Notes: generated by a model not told the origin, from the letters alone. A stretch of DNA of 54,581 nucleotides from a candidate division FCPU426 bacterium (GCA_030591525.1 JAUVAV010000019.1:1-54581), one strand, 5' to 3'; shown: positions 8,427 through 18,366, counted from the stretch's first letter. Program-made: numbers and translations.

Positions 8427-8920
8427 AAATAATCTTAGGCAGTGATCATGCCGGATATGAGCTGAAAGAAAAAGTCCGGAAGCAGTTGTTGGCGGAAGAA
8501 AAAGCCGTGGAGGATTACGGCACGACTACGGAGGAGTCCTGCGATTATCCGGAGATTGGATTAAAAGTGGCGGAAAAGGTCGCGGCTGATTCGGAAACCG
8601 TCGGAATCCTAATTTGCGGGACCGGTATTGGTATGTCCATTACGGCCAATAAAGTTCCGGGGATCCGGGCCGCGGTGGCGTATAATACTTATGTGGCCCA
8701 ATACGCGCGTGAACATAATGACGCTAATATTTTAGTGCTCCCCGGCCGGGTGGTGGGAAAGGAAATGGCCATGGCCATGATCGGAGCGTGGCTGGGAGCC
8801 CGATTTGCCGGCGAACGGCACCAGCGCCGGTTGGATATGATCACGGATATTGAAAAAAAATACACTCAGAGCAAAGCTGCTTCCCGGGATGCCGGCACTG
8901 CCGTGCGGGGGCCGCGTTGA
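8423..8920 (+). CDS. rpiB: Ribose-5-phosphate isomerase B
   Basis: 165 residues of the RpiB/LacA/LacB family: N-terminal [15 protein letters not shown], the phosphate/anion hole [10 protein letters not shown] with the catalytic Cys, and [16 protein letters not shown]. It interconverts ribose-5-phosphate and ribulose-5-phosphate in the non-oxidative pentose phosphate pathway. GTG start at 8423 overlaps the phosphatase stop by four bases (GTGA). The last 15 or so residues ([16 protein letters not shown]) extend beyond the usual 145-150 residues and look like a disordered tail. It supplies ribose phosphate for nucleotides, as do the neighbours glyA, comEB and nrdR. Confidence 0.95.
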   Translation: MKIILGSDHAGYELKEKVRKQLLAEEKAVEDYGTTTEESCDYPEIGLKVAEKVAADSETVGILICGTGIGMSITANKVPGIRAAVAYNTYVAQYAREHNDANILVLPGRVVGKEMAMAMIGAWLGARFAGERHQRRLDMITDIEKKYTQSKAASRDAGTAVRGPR

Positions 8921-10158
8921 AAACTTTGGAACAACTTGATCCGGAAACCTCCCAAATAATTGCCGACGAGAATGACCGGGAAACAGAGCGTTTGCAATTA
9001 ATCGCTTCGGAAAATTATACCTCCCCGGCGGTTCTGGAAGCGCAGGGCAGTGTTTTTACGAATAAGTACGCTGAAGGTTATCCCGGCGCCCGTTACTACC
9101 AGGGATGCGGTCCTTCGGACCGGATCGAACAGCTGGCCCTGGATCGGGTCAAGACACTGTTCGGCGCCGAACATGCCAATGTACAGCCTCATTCCGGGAG
9201 TTCGGCGAATATGGCGGCTTATTTGGCGCTCTTGCAGCCGGGAGATACTATCCTGGGAATGGACCTGGCCGCCGGAGGTCATTTAACCCATGGAGCAAGG
9301 TTCAATTTTTCCGGAAAAATATTTAAATCTTTTTTTTACAAAGTTCAGCCGGAGAATCAACGGATTGATTATAACCTGCTGGCTGAACAAGCCCGGAAAA
9401 TCCGCCCCCGTTTAATCATTGCCGGGGCTTCGGCCTATCCCCGGACTCTCGACTTTGCGGCTTTTCGAGCGATTTGCGATGAAGTGGGCGCCTACCTGAT
9501 GGTGGACATGGCCCATATTGCCGGATTGATAGCCGGCGGCGCTCATCCCAGCCCGATTCCTTATGCGGACGTGGTTACTTCCACTACCCACAAAACCCTG
9601 CGTGGTCCGCGCAGCGGTTTTATCCTTTGCCGTAAAGAATATGCTAAAGCGATCGATGCTATGATTTTTCCCGGTCTGCAGGGCGGGCCTTTAATGCACA
9701 TTATCGCAGCCAAGGCCGTAGCTTTCAAGGAAGCCATGGACCCGGCTTTTTCAACCTATGCCCGGCAGATCGTAGCCAATGCCCGGACTCTGGCCCAAAT
9801 ACTCCAGGACCAGGGATTTAAAATTTTAACGGATGGAACAGATAATCATATCGTGTTAATTGATATTGGTTCTATGGGTCTGACAGGAGCGGAGGCTGCC
9901 GAACGTCTGGAAGCCGCCGGCATAGTGGCGAATAAAAATGGGATTCCCAATGATCCCCGGGGCCCCCGGGTAACTTCGGGAATCCGGTTGGGAACGGCCG
10001 CGGTTACAACCCGGGGAATGAAAGAAAACGAGATGGGTGTAATCGCAAAATTCATCGGACGCGTCCTTCGGGGATCGTGTGACCCCGCAGAGCTGGATAA
10101 TACGCGCCGGGCGGTCGCGGAATTTTGCAAGGGTTTTCCGGTATTCCAGGAGCTATGA
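8917..10158 (+). CDS. glyA: Serine hydroxymethyltransferase
   Basis: 413 residues, the normal length. It makes glycine and 5,10-methylene-tetrahydrofolate from serine with pyridoxal phosphate. Recognisable segments: [33 protein letters not shown]-type N-terminus, [25 protein letters not shown], and the PLP lysine K226 in [14 protein letters not shown]. The C-terminus has [16 protein letters not shown] start at 8917 overlaps the rpiB stop (TTGA). One oddity is [14 protein letters not shown] where most members have the related F-Y-GV segment, otherwise typical. Feeds one-carbon units to nucleotide synthesis. Confidence 0.97.
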   Translation: MKTLEQLDPETSQIIADENDRETERLQLIASENYTSPAVLEAQGSVFTNKYAEGYPGARYYQGCGPSDRIEQLALDRVKTLFGAEHANVQPHSGSSANMAAYLALLQPGDTILGMDLAAGGHLTHGARFNFSGKIFKSFFYKVQPENQRIDYNLLAEQARKIRPRLIIAGASAYPRTLDFAAFRAICDEVGAYLMVDMAHIAGLIAGGAHPSPIPYADVVTSTTHKTLRGPRSGFILCRKEYAKAIDAMIFPGLQGGPLMHIIAAKAVAFKEAMDPAFSTYARQIVANARTLAQILQDQGFKILTDGTDNHIVLIDIGSMGLTGAEAAERLEAAGIVANKNGIPNDPRGPRVTSGIRLGTAAVTTRGMKENEMGVIAKFIGRVLRGSCDPAELDNTRRAVAEFCKGFPVFQEL

Positions 10159-10616
10159 GCGATACTGCCGGATCCCACCCGAGGCCTTCCTGGGACAGCT
10201 ATTTCATGGAAATCACCAAGCTGGTGGCTAAACGCTCGACCTGTCTGCGGCGGGCCGTGGGTGCGGTATTAGTTAAAGACAAGCGGGTTATGGCCACGGG
10301 TTACAACGGGGTCCCGCGGGGATTAAAGCACTGCGATGAAACCGGCTGTCTCAGGGCCCGGCTGAATATCCCCTCGGGAGAGCGTCATGAAATCTGCCGC
10401 GGGCTGCACGCTGAGCAGAATGCCATCATCCAGGCCGCGGTTTATGGTGTTTCTATTGAGGGCGCGGTGATTTACTGCACTACCCAGCCTTGTGTGATTT
10501 GCTCAAAGATGCTGATCAACGCCGGGATTAAAACTATCAAGTTCGAGGGAGACTATCCGGATGAGTTGTCAGTTTCCCTGCTGGAAGAAGCCGGCGTTGA
10601 ACTGATAAAGTTCTAG
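10155..10616 (+). CDS. comEB: dCMP deaminase (ComEB-like)
   Basis: Start at ATG 10155, overlapping the glyA stop as ATGA; a longer open frame from 10125 lies inside glyA and is not used. 153 residues of the zinc cytidine/deoxycytidylate deaminase family. The catalytic zinc site is HAE ([10 protein letters not shown]) plus PCVIC ([12 protein letters not shown]); a second metal-binding segment [10 protein letters not shown]...[10 protein letters not shown] is typical of dCMP deaminases. It converts dCMP to dUMP for thymidylate synthesis. Last gene before a 160-base gap carrying a palindromic element, but the co-directional run continues beyond it. Confidence 0.95.
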   Translation: MSDTAGSHPRPSWDSYFMEITKLVAKRSTCLRRAVGAVLVKDKRVMATGYNGVPRGLKHCDETGCLRARLNIPSGERHEICRGLHAEQNAIIQAAVYGVSIEGAVIYCTTQPCVICSKMLINAGIKTIKFEGDYPDELSVSLLEEAGVELIKF

Positions 10617-10621
10617 TGGGC

Positions 10622-10766
10622 TTGAGCATTTAGTCGGATTTTTTAATTCCTGAGCAATTGAACAATAGAAAATAGACCGCAATTGAGTTTTTTTATTGCT
10701 CTATTGTTCAATTTTCAATTGCTCTGGAGTTTGAGCAATTAGTCTATGACTAATTGCTCAAACTCC
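10622..10766. repeat. Two-hairpin palindromic element (copy 1)
   Basis: The gap between comEB and wecA is filled by a structured repeat. A small stem pairs gcaattga (10680-10687) with tcaattgc (10715-10722); three bases later comes a perfect 41-base hairpin (10726-10766) with 19-nt arms and a TAT loop. The left boundary ttgagcatttagtc (10622-10635) pairs with gactaattgctcaa (10748-10761) with one mismatch, like terminal inverted repeats. Another copy of the same geometry is at 23240-23342, sharing the core AATAGAAAAT...GACCGCA. Possible roles are a mobile element remnant, an attenuator or a small RNA. Confidence 0.75.
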
Positions 10767-10778
10767 TAGGCCAGGAGT

Positions 10779-11795
10779 ATGTTTATGCTTACAAGCCTGA
10801 CGGCTTTTACAACGGCGGGAATCTTGGCTTTTTTTATAACGCCGTTGATAGGCCGTTTGGCAAAACGCTTTAATGCGGTGGATAAACCGGACCGGCAACG
10901 GAAACGTCACCGCCGTCTGGTACCGCTTTGGGGTGGACTCGCGATTTTTCCAGCCCTGGCAGCGGGCGTGGCGGCATCCCTCTATCTCACTTCCGGCGGA
11001 AAATCGATACTGGCTTATCATAATGGCTGGTTTGCCAAGGGACTTCCCTGGCTGGCGGCAGCCGGAGCAGGGCTGACCATTGTCGGGCTCTACGATGATA
11101 AAACACCACTTCCGCCTAAAGTTAAAATGGCGGCCCAGCTCTCAGCTGCTTTGCTCGTGGTTATAGCGGGTTATCATTGGGAAAGTATAATCATGCCTTT
11201 CACAGGCCGGGTTTGCCTGATTTGGATGGGAGCGGGAAGCCTGCTCGCAATTCTTTGGCTGACATTCATGATGAATGCTTTTAATTTTATAGACGGCCTG
11301 GACGGGCTCGCTTCCGGCCAAGCTGTGATTGCGGGCCTGGGCTTGTGTCTGGGGGCTTGGCTGTTGGGCGGTCATAGTATGGAATTAATTACCCGGCATC
11401 AGTGCGGGATGGCTTCGCTCCTGGCCGCGGCGACGGCCGGCGCGGGATTGGGTTTTTGGCGCTATAACCGTTATCCGGCCAAAATTTTTCTGGGAGACGC
11501 CGGGTCAACATTGTTGGGCTTTAGTCTCAGTCTATCCGTATTGATGGCCACCGGGCGGGCGACTACGGCCGGCGTTTTTCTTTTCCCGCTTCTGGTCTTG
11601 GGATGGCCGATCATGGACGCCTTGCTGGCAATACTCAGACGGATGCGCCGGGGAGTGCCGATTTCCAAGCCGGACTACGGGCACTTGCATCACCGCCTGC
11701 TGCACTCGGGTTTCACCAATTCGGCGGCCGTGGCTTTGGTTCATATTTTAACCGTCATCCTGGTTCTGGCGGGGTTAGTAATGGCCTGGTTGTGA
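10779..11795 (+). CDS. wecA: Polyprenyl-phosphate GlcNAc-1-phosphate transferase (WecA/TagO family)
   Basis: 338 residues, about ten membrane helices. Family motifs: NAFNFIDGLDGLASG (Asp-rich active loop), FLGDAGSTLLGF, and the cytoplasmic His motif HLHHRLLHSG that selects UDP-GlcNAc-type donors. It loads GlcNAc-1-phosphate onto undecaprenyl phosphate as the first step of a surface polymer such as O-antigen or teichoic-like glycan. ATG at 10779 or, six bases later, at 10785 could both use the GGAG at 10775. It ends with TGATG so that the next gene starts on its stop codon. Neighbours wecB and an O-antigen ligase-like protein support polymer synthesis. Confidence 0.9.
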   Translation: MFMLTSLTAFTTAGILAFFITPLIGRLAKRFNAVDKPDRQRKRHRRLVPLWGGLAIFPALAAGVAASLYLTSGGKSILAYHNGWFAKGLPWLAAAGAGLTIVGLYDDKTPLPPKVKMAAQLSAALLVVIAGYHWESIIMPFTGRVCLIWMGAGSLLAILWLTFMMNAFNFIDGLDGLASGQAVIAGLGLCLGAWLLGGHSMELITRHQCGMASLLAAATAGAGLGFWRYNRYPAKIFLGDAGSTLLGFSLSLSVLMATGRATTAGVFLFPLLVLGWPIMDALLAILRRMRRGVPISKPDYGHLHHRLLHSGFTNSAAVALVHILTVILVLAGLVMAWL

Positions 11796-12964
11796 TGTCA
11801 GCTAATCCGATCCGTGTGCTATTGGTCTTTGGAACCCGGCCGGAGGCGATTAAAATGGCGCCGGTGATCAAACAGCTCAAGGCCGAGCCTAAGATCTTTC
11901 GGACCGTAGTAGCGGTTACGGCGCAGCATCGCGAAATGCTGGATCAAGTACTGCAAGCCCTGCAGATTATTCCGGATATAGATCTGGGATTAATGCGGCC
12001 CGGGCAGACTTTAGCCGGTTTAACCGCGCAAGCTTTGTCCCGGCTGGAAGGTGTTGTGAAGCGGGTAAAACCGGACCTGGTAATGGTTCAGGGAGACACC
12101 TCGACCACCTTGGCCGGGGCGCTGGCGGCATTTTATCAGGGAACTGCAGTGGGCCATATTGAAGCCGGATTACGGAGTTTTGATCTGGCGAATCCCTTTC
12201 CCGAGGAAGCCAACCGCCGGATGGTCAGTATGATTGCGGATTGGCATTTTGCCGCGACCCCCAGGGCTGGACGGAATTTATTGAGCGAGGGTATTCGTAA
12301 GGAACGTATTTTTGTAACCGGGAATCCGGTAGTGGATATCATGCAGGAAGTGGGTAATCCGGACTTTGAAATAAAGGATTATTTGAAACTTGCTTCGGCG
12401 TTCACTTCCTATGTGGTTATTACAGCGCATCGCCGGGAGAGTTTCGGCCGGTCCTTGATAGAGATTTGCAGCGCGGTGGCCGAGCTGGCTGAAAAATTTC
12501 CGGCTATGGGGTTTATTTTTTCCGTTCATCGGAATCCCGTAGTACGCCGTACAGTTCGCAAGATTTTACAACGAATTCCGAAAAATCTGTATTTAGTTGC
12601 ACCGCTGTCCTACGAAGTATTTATTAATATTTTAGCGGGTTCCCGGTTGGCGCTGACAGATTCCGGAGGCATCCAGGAGGAGGCGTCGGCCTTGGGAGTT
12701 AAAACCCTTATCCTGCGCCGGGTTACCGAACGGCCGGAAGCCCTGGAAGCCGGCGCTCGATTGGTACCCCTTAGCCGGAAAGCTATTGTCAGCGCGGTTT
12801 CAAAAGAACTTAAGCTGCCATTGGAAAAAGGGAAGCAGTTACGTTGTCCTTTTGGAGACGGGCGCGCGGCGGAAAGAATTGCCCAGGCCGTGGCCTGGGC
12901 GTGGGGACGAAGGAAGAAACGACCGCGGCCGTTTGTGCCGCGTACCAGAAAGATACGGAGTTAA
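11795..12964 (+). CDS. wecB: UDP-N-acetylglucosamine 2-epimerase (non-hydrolysing)
   Basis: Start ATG 11795 shares one base with the wecA stop (TGATG); the open frame extends upstream to 11603 inside wecA but that part is spurious. 389 residues. Motifs: RVLLVFGTRPEAIKMAPVIKQL, VQGDTSTT, GHIEAGLRSFD and PFPEEANRR, TAHRRESFG, SGGIQEEASALG and RRVTERPEALEAG. It makes UDP-ManNAc from UDP-GlcNAc for a surface glycan. The last 20 residues (RRKKRPRPFVPRTRKIRS) are a strongly basic extension not usual in the family. The next gene begins two bases after the stop. Confidence 0.95.
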   Translation: MSANPIRVLLVFGTRPEAIKMAPVIKQLKAEPKIFRTVVAVTAQHREMLDQVLQALQIIPDIDLGLMRPGQTLAGLTAQALSRLEGVVKRVKPDLVMVQGDTSTTLAGALAAFYQGTAVGHIEAGLRSFDLANPFPEEANRRMVSMIADWHFAATPRAGRNLLSEGIRKERIFVTGNPVVDIMQEVGNPDFEIKDYLKLASAFTSYVVITAHRRESFGRSLIEICSAVAELAEKFPAMGFIFSVHRNPVVRRTVRKILQRIPKNLYLVAPLSYEVFINILAGSRLALTDSGGIQEEASALGVKTLILRRVTERPEALEAGARLVPLSRKAIVSAVSKELKLPLEKGKQLRCPFGDGRAAERIAQAVAWAWGRRKKRPRPFVPRTRKIRS

Positions 12965-12966
12965 CC

Positions 12967-15240
12967 ATGACCAAAGGAAGACTAAATACCCTTTGCGAGC
13001 AGGGAATCCAGATAGCCTTGATGGCCATGTTGCTGATAGTGCCATTGGTTTTTTATACCAAGACCCATGATGTCTTTGAATTAAATAAGATAACGGCTTT
13101 TCGTATCTTTACCCTGATGGCTTTCATGGCCTATCTTACCAAAGTGTTTTTAGCCGGAGGAGACCGCCTGCGTCCCTCGCCGCTTTGGCCGCCAGTGATC
13201 CTGGTGGGTCTCTCATCAGTGCTTTCTACGCTGCATACCAATAATCTGGTAACCAGTGTTTTCGGAGTTTATGAGGATTTTGAAGGCCTGATTACCATGG
13301 TAAATTATATATTGCTGTGGTTTCTGGTGCAACAGCATGTAAGAAGCTTGCTGCAAGTCCGCAAATTTCTGGCCGTGGTTGTTTTAGCCGGGTCCCTGGC
13401 CGCTCTTTACGGCGTAGCCCAGAATTTCGGTTTTGATTTTATTATGTGGAATCCGGCCACTTACACAGCCTCGCGCCTTTTCGGTTCGCTGGGGAATCCC
13501 AATTTTCTGGCAGCGTATGTTCTTATGGCTTTGCCCGTGGGTGTGATTTTTTTCCTGTCCAGCCGGCGCCCCGGGGTTAAAGCCGGGTTGCTGCTGGCGG
13601 TTATCGTGATGGCGGTCTCAATTTTCTTTACCAAGAGCCGGGGCGCCTTGTACGCCTTAATGGCGGAGTTGGGATTTTTTGCGATATATCTTTGGTATGA
13701 TTACTATCGTGAGCAGGGGAGCAGTCTGTGGTCGGCCAACCGCCGCTGGCTGCTGATTCTGGGACTGCTGGCCGGCCTGACTCTTTTTTCTCCCCAAGTC
13801 CGGTCAACTATATCCACCAGCATAACGCGGACCGTGGCGGTATTGAATATCAAAGAGATAAAAATTACGCCCCGGCTGTATATCTGGCGCAGTGCTTTGC
13901 AAATGATGCGGGATCGTCCGATACTGGGCAGCGGTCTGGATACTTTTCAGATAACTTTTCCCAAGTACCGGCTGGCCGAGTACTGGCGTTTGGAGTGGAA
14001 CGGGACTCCGGAGAAGGCGCATAACTTTTTTCTGCAGATCGGAGCTACGACCGGCCTGCTCGGCTTGGGCGCCTGGTTATGGCTGCTGGTAAGCTTTTAT
14101 TTTGTGCTTGGGAAGATTTGCGCGGTTTTGCCGCCGTTGCGGAGGCATTTGGCCGCAGCCATGGGAATCGCTCAGGCCGGATTTTTGGTCCAAAACCAGT
14201 TTAATTTTACGGTAATCGCGTATGGGTCGTTGTTCTGGTTTTTCCTGGCCTTGGCGCCCACGGTTTCCCGGGAAGAGAAGCTTGACCTGTCCGCGCCTCC
14301 GGCCGAAGAGCCGGTTTCACTTGCCAAACTGTCCTTGCGGAACTGGATGACTTATTTGGGCCTGGCGGGCTTGACTTTTGCGGCCATGGTATTCGCCCTG
14401 CGCCTTTGGACCGCTGATGTCTTTTTTAAACGGGGAATTATTTTAATGACCCGCGGACAAACCCAGCTGGCGCTTCCGGAATTGGAGCGGGCCGCAGACT
14501 TGAATCCCTGGCGGGAAATCTACTGGGTAAAATACGGTATTGCGCTGGAGGAGGCGGCGAAACGCGCCAATCAGAAAGAACCCTTGCTCAAGCGGGCGGC
14601 TGAGATTCACCGGCATACCATGAAAATGAACCCGCTTAACGGCTATGATTATAATAACCTGGGACGTGTATATAAATACTGGGGCGATTATGTAGACCCG
14701 GCCAAGCTGGCGGAGGCGGAAAAGGCCACCCGCCGGGCTTCGGAACTGGATCCCTATAATGTCTATTTTGCGCTGGATCTGGCCTCGGTTTATCTTTCCC
14801 AAAAACGGTGGGACGAGGCCCGGGTTCTGGCCGACCGTTTGGTGGGGCTTTTCCCGGATTTCAGCGTCCCTTATGCTTATCAAGGATATGTAGCGCTGAT
14901 GCGGGGAAGGGTGGAAGAAGCTTATTATAAATTCAGTACGGCCACGGCCAAAAACTGGCGTGGGGATCGAAATACCCAGTCTTCCACCTGGAGCAATCTG
15001 GGGATCGTCCGGGCCCGGCGGGGAGAATTGGAAGGGGCGGTGAAGGCTTTCCGTGAGGCTTTGAAGTTAAGACCCTACTATCTCGAGGCCCGCCTGAATC
15101 TGGGACTTATCCTGGAACAACAGGGTCAGGGGCGGGAAGCGGCTTTAGAGTACCGGTATCTTTTAAAGCATGCTCCGCAGTATCCCCGGGCGGAAGAACT
15201 TAAAAGCAAGATCCAAATTCTGGAAAGGGGGAACCCCTGA
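12967..15240 (+). CDS. O-antigen ligase/polymerase-like membrane protein with C-terminal TPR domain
   Basis: Start ATG 12967 has GGAG at 12957; the upstream open frame from 12844 is within wecB. 757 residues. The N-terminal half has about twelve membrane helices and the WaaL/Wzy-C segment ([14 protein letters not shown] ... [15 protein letters not shown] ... [17 protein letters not shown] ... [20 protein letters not shown]). From about residue 500 the chain is soluble and consists of several tetratricopeptide repeats ([62 protein letters not shown]). Such ligase-TPR proteins attach or polymerise lipid-linked glycans, or glycosylate proteins, at the outer face of the inner membrane. Exact substrate unknown. 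Ends on TGATG with nrdR. Confidence 0.85.
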   Translation: MTKGRLNTLCEQGIQIALMAMLLIVPLVFYTKTHDVFELNKITAFRIFTLMAFMAYLTKVFLAGGDRLRPSPLWPPVILVGLSSVLSTLHTNNLVTSVFGVYEDFEGLITMVNYILLWFLVQQHVRSLLQVRKFLAVVVLAGSLAALYGVAQNFGFDFIMWNPATYTASRLFGSLGNPNFLAAYVLMALPVGVIFFLSSRRPGVKAGLLLAVIVMAVSIFFTKSRGALYALMAELGFFAIYLWYDYYREQGSSLWSANRRWLLILGLLAGLTLFSPQVRSTISTSITRTVAVLNIKEIKITPRLYIWRSALQMMRDRPILGSGLDTFQITFPKYRLAEYWRLEWNGTPEKAHNFFLQIGATTGLLGLGAWLWLLVSFYFVLGKICAVLPPLRRHLAAAMGIAQAGFLVQNQFNFTVIAYGSLFWFFLALAPTVSREEKLDLSAPPAEEPVSLAKLSLRNWMTYLGLAGLTFAAMVFALRLWTADVFFKRGIILMTRGQTQLALPELERAADLNPWREIYWVKYGIALEEAAKRANQKEPLLKRAAEIHRHTMKMNPLNGYDYNNLGRVYKYWGDYVDPAKLAEAEKATRRASELDPYNVYFALDLASVYLSQKRWDEARVLADRLVGLFPDFSVPYAYQGYVALMRGRVEEAYYKFSTATAKNWRGDRNTQSSTWSNLGIVRARRGELEGAVKAFREALKLRPYYLEARLNLGLILEQQGQGREAALEYRYLLKHAPQYPRAEELKSKIQILERGNP

Positions 15241-15698
15241 TGAAATGTCCTTTTTGCGGTTTTCAGGAAGATAAGGTGGTGGATTCCCGTACGAGTAAAA
15301 ACGGGATGGCGGTCCGGCGCCGGCGGGAGTGCCTGGAATGCGGAAAGCGTTTTACTACTTATGAGCAGGTGGAGGAAATACTGCCCATGGTGGTAAAGAA
15401 AGACAATCGCCGTGAACCATTTGACCGTTTCAAGATTCTATCGGGAATACGTAAAGCCTGCGAAAAAAGACCCGTATCCACAGCCCGGCTGGAACAGACC
15501 GTGGATGAGATCGAGAAAGTTATTCAAAATAAGCTGGAGAAGGAAATTCCCGGGGGAGAAATCGGAGAGTTGGTTATGCGTAAGTTGGCCGAACTGGATG
15601 AAGTGGCTTACGTGCGATTTGCCTCGGTTTATCGCCAATTCAAGGATATTAATGCGTTCATGGATGAACTCAAGCATTTGCTGGCGAAAGAGGGGTAG
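15240..15698 (+). CDS. nrdR: Transcriptional repressor NrdR
   Basis: 152 residues: an N-terminal zinc ribbon (C3, C6, C31, C34 in MKCPFCGF and ECLECGKRF) followed by an ATP-cone domain ([30 protein letters not shown]). The protein represses ribonucleotide reductase genes by binding NrdR boxes in a nucleotide-dependent way. ATG overlaps the preceding stop by one base (TGATG), so it ends the long operon. No ribonucleotide reductase gene is in the window. It is followed by an AT-rich accessory island. Confidence 0.97.
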   Translation: MKCPFCGFQEDKVVDSRTSKNGMAVRRRRECLECGKRFTTYEQVEEILPMVVKKDNRREPFDRFKILSGIRKACEKRPVSTARLEQTVDEIEKVIQNKLEKEIPGGEIGELVMRKLAELDEVAYVRFASVYRQFKDINAFMDELKHLLAKEG

Positions 15699-15725
15699 GG
15701 GTTCATCATGGTAAACCCAGCAGTT

Positions 15726-15756
15726 GTAGGGGCGCCCCCCTGTGGGCGCCCGGTAC
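15726..15756. repeat. GTAGGGGC-type palindrome
   Basis: Bases gtaggggcgccc / gggcgcccggtac form an imperfect hairpin just after nrdR. It may terminate the long operon. The flank agcagttgtaggggcg resembles that of the palindrome at 19902. The gap 15757-15921 is AT-rich and shows a short inverted repeat (ggttttccttgaaaaacc, 15839-15856) but no gene. Confidence 0.65.
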
Positions 15757-15921
15757 ATAACGGTTTACCTCTGGGGAGAGAAGAGTGAGAGGATTCAGCT
15801 AAAAGTTACCGTTGACTTACGGTTCTGATTTTTGCTAGGTTTTCCTTGAAAAACCAATTCTTACAGGATTCTAATAAGAATGGATTGAATAGCAAACTAA
15901 TTTTTTAAGGAGAAAAATAAA

Positions 15922-17514
15922 ATGAAGCCAGCTGAACTTACACCAACGGCTCAAAAGATAGATAAATTGATAAAAAAAATTGAGGAAGGAGATATAAAAA
16001 TTCCTGCTTTTCAGAGAGGATATGTCTGGAAGGGAAATCAAGTTATAGAATTGCTCGAGAGTATTTTTAATGAGTACCCAATTGGAAGCGTTCTATTATG
16101 GAATACTTCTGAAAGACTAAAATCAACCCGAAATGTTGCTGGATATTCTATTCCGGATAGAGAAGAATCTTATCCGGTTAATTACGTTCTTGATGGACAA
16201 CAGCGATTGGCAACAGTATATGGTGTTTTTAGCAATTTTATAACTCAAGAAAATGATGGAAATAATTACAATCCGAGTCTGGATATATTTGAAATCTACT
16301 ATGACTTTAAAAAACAAAGTTTTCTCCCTAAAGAGGAGGTGGAAATCACGAGCAACTATGTTCTCTATTTAAGGGATTTAATTGATCCGACAAAATTAAT
16401 CAGTGCTCTATCATCTCTTGACAAAGAATATCATAGTTCTGCAAAGGATTTAATGTCGCGATTTCTTAATTACGAAATTCCTGTTGTTACCATATCAAAC
16501 AGAAGTAAATCTGACGTGGGAATTATATTTGAAAGAATTAATAATACAGGTACAAGGTTAAGCACGCTTGACCTAATGACTGCATGGACATGGACTGAAA
16601 GTTTTCATCTGCTAGAAGCAAATAATCGACTGCTAGCAGAATTGGAAGAAAAGGGTTTTGGCAGTCTTAAGCCAAAGACAATATTACAAGTTGTTTCGGC
16701 AATAATTCAGAGTACTACAAAAACATACGATGTTCTAAAACTTACAGGTGAGCAAGTTAGAGATAATTGGGAGCGTGTTACCGAGGCTCTACGTAGAGTT
16801 ATCGATTTCTTAGCAACACACTTAAAGTGTATACACATTGATTTTCTGCCTTTTCATCAGCAAATTATTTGTATGTCAAAGTTTTTCGATCAAATCTCAA
16901 ATCCGACGGAAGAGCAATTAAAAATACTGAGCCAATGGTTCTGGAGAACTTCATTTTCGCGGCGCTATTCTCGAGGACAAACTAATGTAAAAATGGATGG
17001 AGATATTAATGCTGTCCTTAAACTCAAGGATGGAGACTCCTCGATTTTTGATAAATATAACTATGATATTACAAATCCTATGCTTAAATCATCAAAATTT
17101 ACTAAAGGGAGTCCTACAACGAGAGCATTTCTGTTGTTAATGGCTCAATATGATCCCGTTGATTTGGCCACTAATTCTAAGGTTGATATAGGCAAGGCAT
17201 TATCACGATATAACCAAAAGGAATACCATCATGTATTTCCAAAAGCTTTTTTACAAAAGAGAGGGCTGGACCAAGATAAAATATATTGTGTCTTAAATTT
17301 TTGTTTTTTGCCTTCCGATTCAAACAAAAGAATATCAAGCAAGAAGCCATCGGACTATTTTATTAATAGCGTTCCTCACAAAAAGTTTACTAATATTCTT
17401 TCTAGCAATCTTTTGCCGGTAGATAAAAATATTTACAGAAACGATGATTATGAAGAGTTTCTGGAAAAACGAGCGAATCTACTAATTGAGAAGCTTGATG
17501 GTCAAACAAATTGA
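15922..17514 (+). CDS. DUF262/DUF1524 nuclease, single-chain GmrSD-like restriction protein
   Basis: 530 residues. The N-terminal DUF262 domain has IPAFQRGYVWK and the nucleotide-binding DGQQR motif (NYVLDGQQRLATVYG); the C-terminal part has an HNH-like DUF1524 nuclease segment (EYHHVFPKAFLQKRG ... NFCFLPSDSNKRISSKKPSDYF). Families of this layout (GmrSD, BrxU, SspE relatives) restrict phage DNA, often with modified bases. Start ATG 15922 has AAGGAG at 15908. Base composition is far more AT-rich than that of neighbours and codons favour A/T endings, signs of transfer. No methyltransferase or other partner is adjacent, so it probably acts alone; the specificity is unknown. Confidence 0.8.
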   Translation: MKPAELTPTAQKIDKLIKKIEEGDIKIPAFQRGYVWKGNQVIELLESIFNEYPIGSVLLWNTSERLKSTRNVAGYSIPDREESYPVNYVLDGQQRLATVYGVFSNFITQENDGNNYNPSLDIFEIYYDFKKQSFLPKEEVEITSNYVLYLRDLIDPTKLISALSSLDKEYHSSAKDLMSRFLNYEIPVVTISNRSKSDVGIIFERINNTGTRLSTLDLMTAWTWTESFHLLEANNRLLAELEEKGFGSLKPKTILQVVSAIIQSTTKTYDVLKLTGEQVRDNWERVTEALRRVIDFLATHLKCIHIDFLPFHQQIICMSKFFDQISNPTEEQLKILSQWFWRTSFSRRYSRGQTNVKMDGDINAVLKLKDGDSSIFDKYNYDITNPMLKSSKFTKGSPTTRAFLLLMAQYDPVDLATNSKVDIGKALSRYNQKEYHHVFPKAFLQKRGLDQDKIYCVLNFCFLPSDSNKRISSKKPSDYFINSVPHKKFTNILSSNLLPVDKNIYRNDDYEEFLEKRANLLIEKLDGQTN

Positions 17515-17735
17515 AATCTAGACATTGACAGTATTCACCTGACACTTGCGGAGGTTGGGTAGCAGTAAGGAAGCCTCCAATGGATAAGGAGGAGCCTGTG
17601 ATTGCGTTTGCGTATGAAAAAAAGGTTTTTCTTCCCCTCTAATAAATGGTAAAAAAGATCTTCCTTTTGATTGGATACTCATTTTCGCCAATGCTTTGTT
17701 ATATCTAGGATATGCAATTTATCAACATTTGTACA

Positions 17736-17764
17736 TTGACACATTTACTGAAATGGGGTATATT
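17736..17764 (+). promoter_or_regulatory. Strong sigma-70 promoter of the toxin-antitoxin pair
   Basis: TTGACA (17736-17741), a 17-base spacer and TATATT (17759-17764) make a near-consensus promoter. It lies 20 bases before the antitoxin ATG, so the leader is very short and an RHH-type antitoxin bound here would block transcription. The remaining gap 17515-17735 holds nothing that I recognise as a gene. Confidence 0.7.
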
Positions 17765-17783
17765 TAAATTAGAGGTGATAAAT

Positions 17784-18035
17784 ATGCGGAAATTGAGCAT
17801 GGTGCGGGAAAGATTAAGTATTGACGTACTTCCTGAGGAGCATAGACGGATAAAGGCCTATGCCGCTTTTCATGGAGAAACGATACGGGAATATGTATTA
17901 AAGAGTGTGCTTGAACGTTTGCGCCAAGAGTTCGAAGAAAGGGAATTATCTGCCCTGACCATGGGTTTGAATCAAGACCCGGTTTTAAAAGAATTATGGG
18001 ATAATGAAAAGGATGCCGCGTATGACAAAATATAA
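17784..18035 (+). CDS. Antitoxin, ribbon-helix-helix-like
   Basis: Start ATG 17784 with AGAGGTGAT at 17771; the longer open frame from 17712 crosses the promoter. 83 residues. The segment LSIDVLPEEHRRIKAYAAFHGETIREYVLKSVLERL fits a ribbon-helix-helix DNA-binding fold (strand, then two helices), and the acidic C-terminus (LKELWDNEKDAAYDKI) is the expected toxin-wrapping tail. Its 3' end overlaps the toxin gene by 14 bases. By family logic it neutralises the toxin and represses its own promoter. Confidence 0.75.
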   Translation: MRKLSMVRERLSIDVLPEEHRRIKAYAAFHGETIREYVLKSVLERLRQEFEERELSALTMGLNQDPVLKELWDNEKDAAYDKI

Positions 18036-18360
18036 GCGGCAAAATGTAGTTCTGGTTGACTTCGATTTTACCCAGGGAACCGGATCTAAAAAAAGGCCAG
18101 TACTGATAATAAGTGGCGATAGTTATCATAAGAACCGGCAAGAGGTAATCGTGGCGGCTATCACGGGGAATACAAAAAGGGTGCTGTTCGGTGATACCAA
18201 GATAGACAAATGGAAGGAAGCAGGCTTAATATGTCCATCTTTGGTTACCGGGATTATTCGTACCATAAAAAGCAACATGATAATTCGGAAATTAGGCATG
18301 CTTTTACCACTAGACTTCCAGAAGGCGCAAAAGAATATTAGGAAGACGATGGAATTCTAA
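18022..18360 (+). CDS. MazF/PemK-family endoribonuclease toxin
   Basis: Start at ATG 18022 (AAGGA at 18009) gives 112 residues; earlier in-frame ATGs at 18004 and 18013 are inside the antitoxin. Typical MazF/PemK core: NVVLVDFDFTQGTGSKKRPVLIISGD, EVIVAAITGN, CPSLVTGIIRTIKSNMIIRKLGML. The RPVL and the Ser/Thr in the S3 region match the RNase fold. It would cut mRNA when released from the antitoxin. Overlapping genes and a near-consensus promoter support a complete module. Confidence 0.85.
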   Translation: MTKYKRQNVVLVDFDFTQGTGSKKRPVLIISGDSYHKNRQEVIVAAITGNTKRVLFGDTKIDKWKEAGLICPSLVTGIIRTIKSNMIIRKLGMLLPLDFQKAQKNIRKTMEF

Positions 18361-18366
18361 TCTTTC

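Noticed and set aside
10622-10766. Integron attC site or CRISPR
   Set aside because: No attC R/L box consensus, no integrase and no spaced direct repeats were seen.
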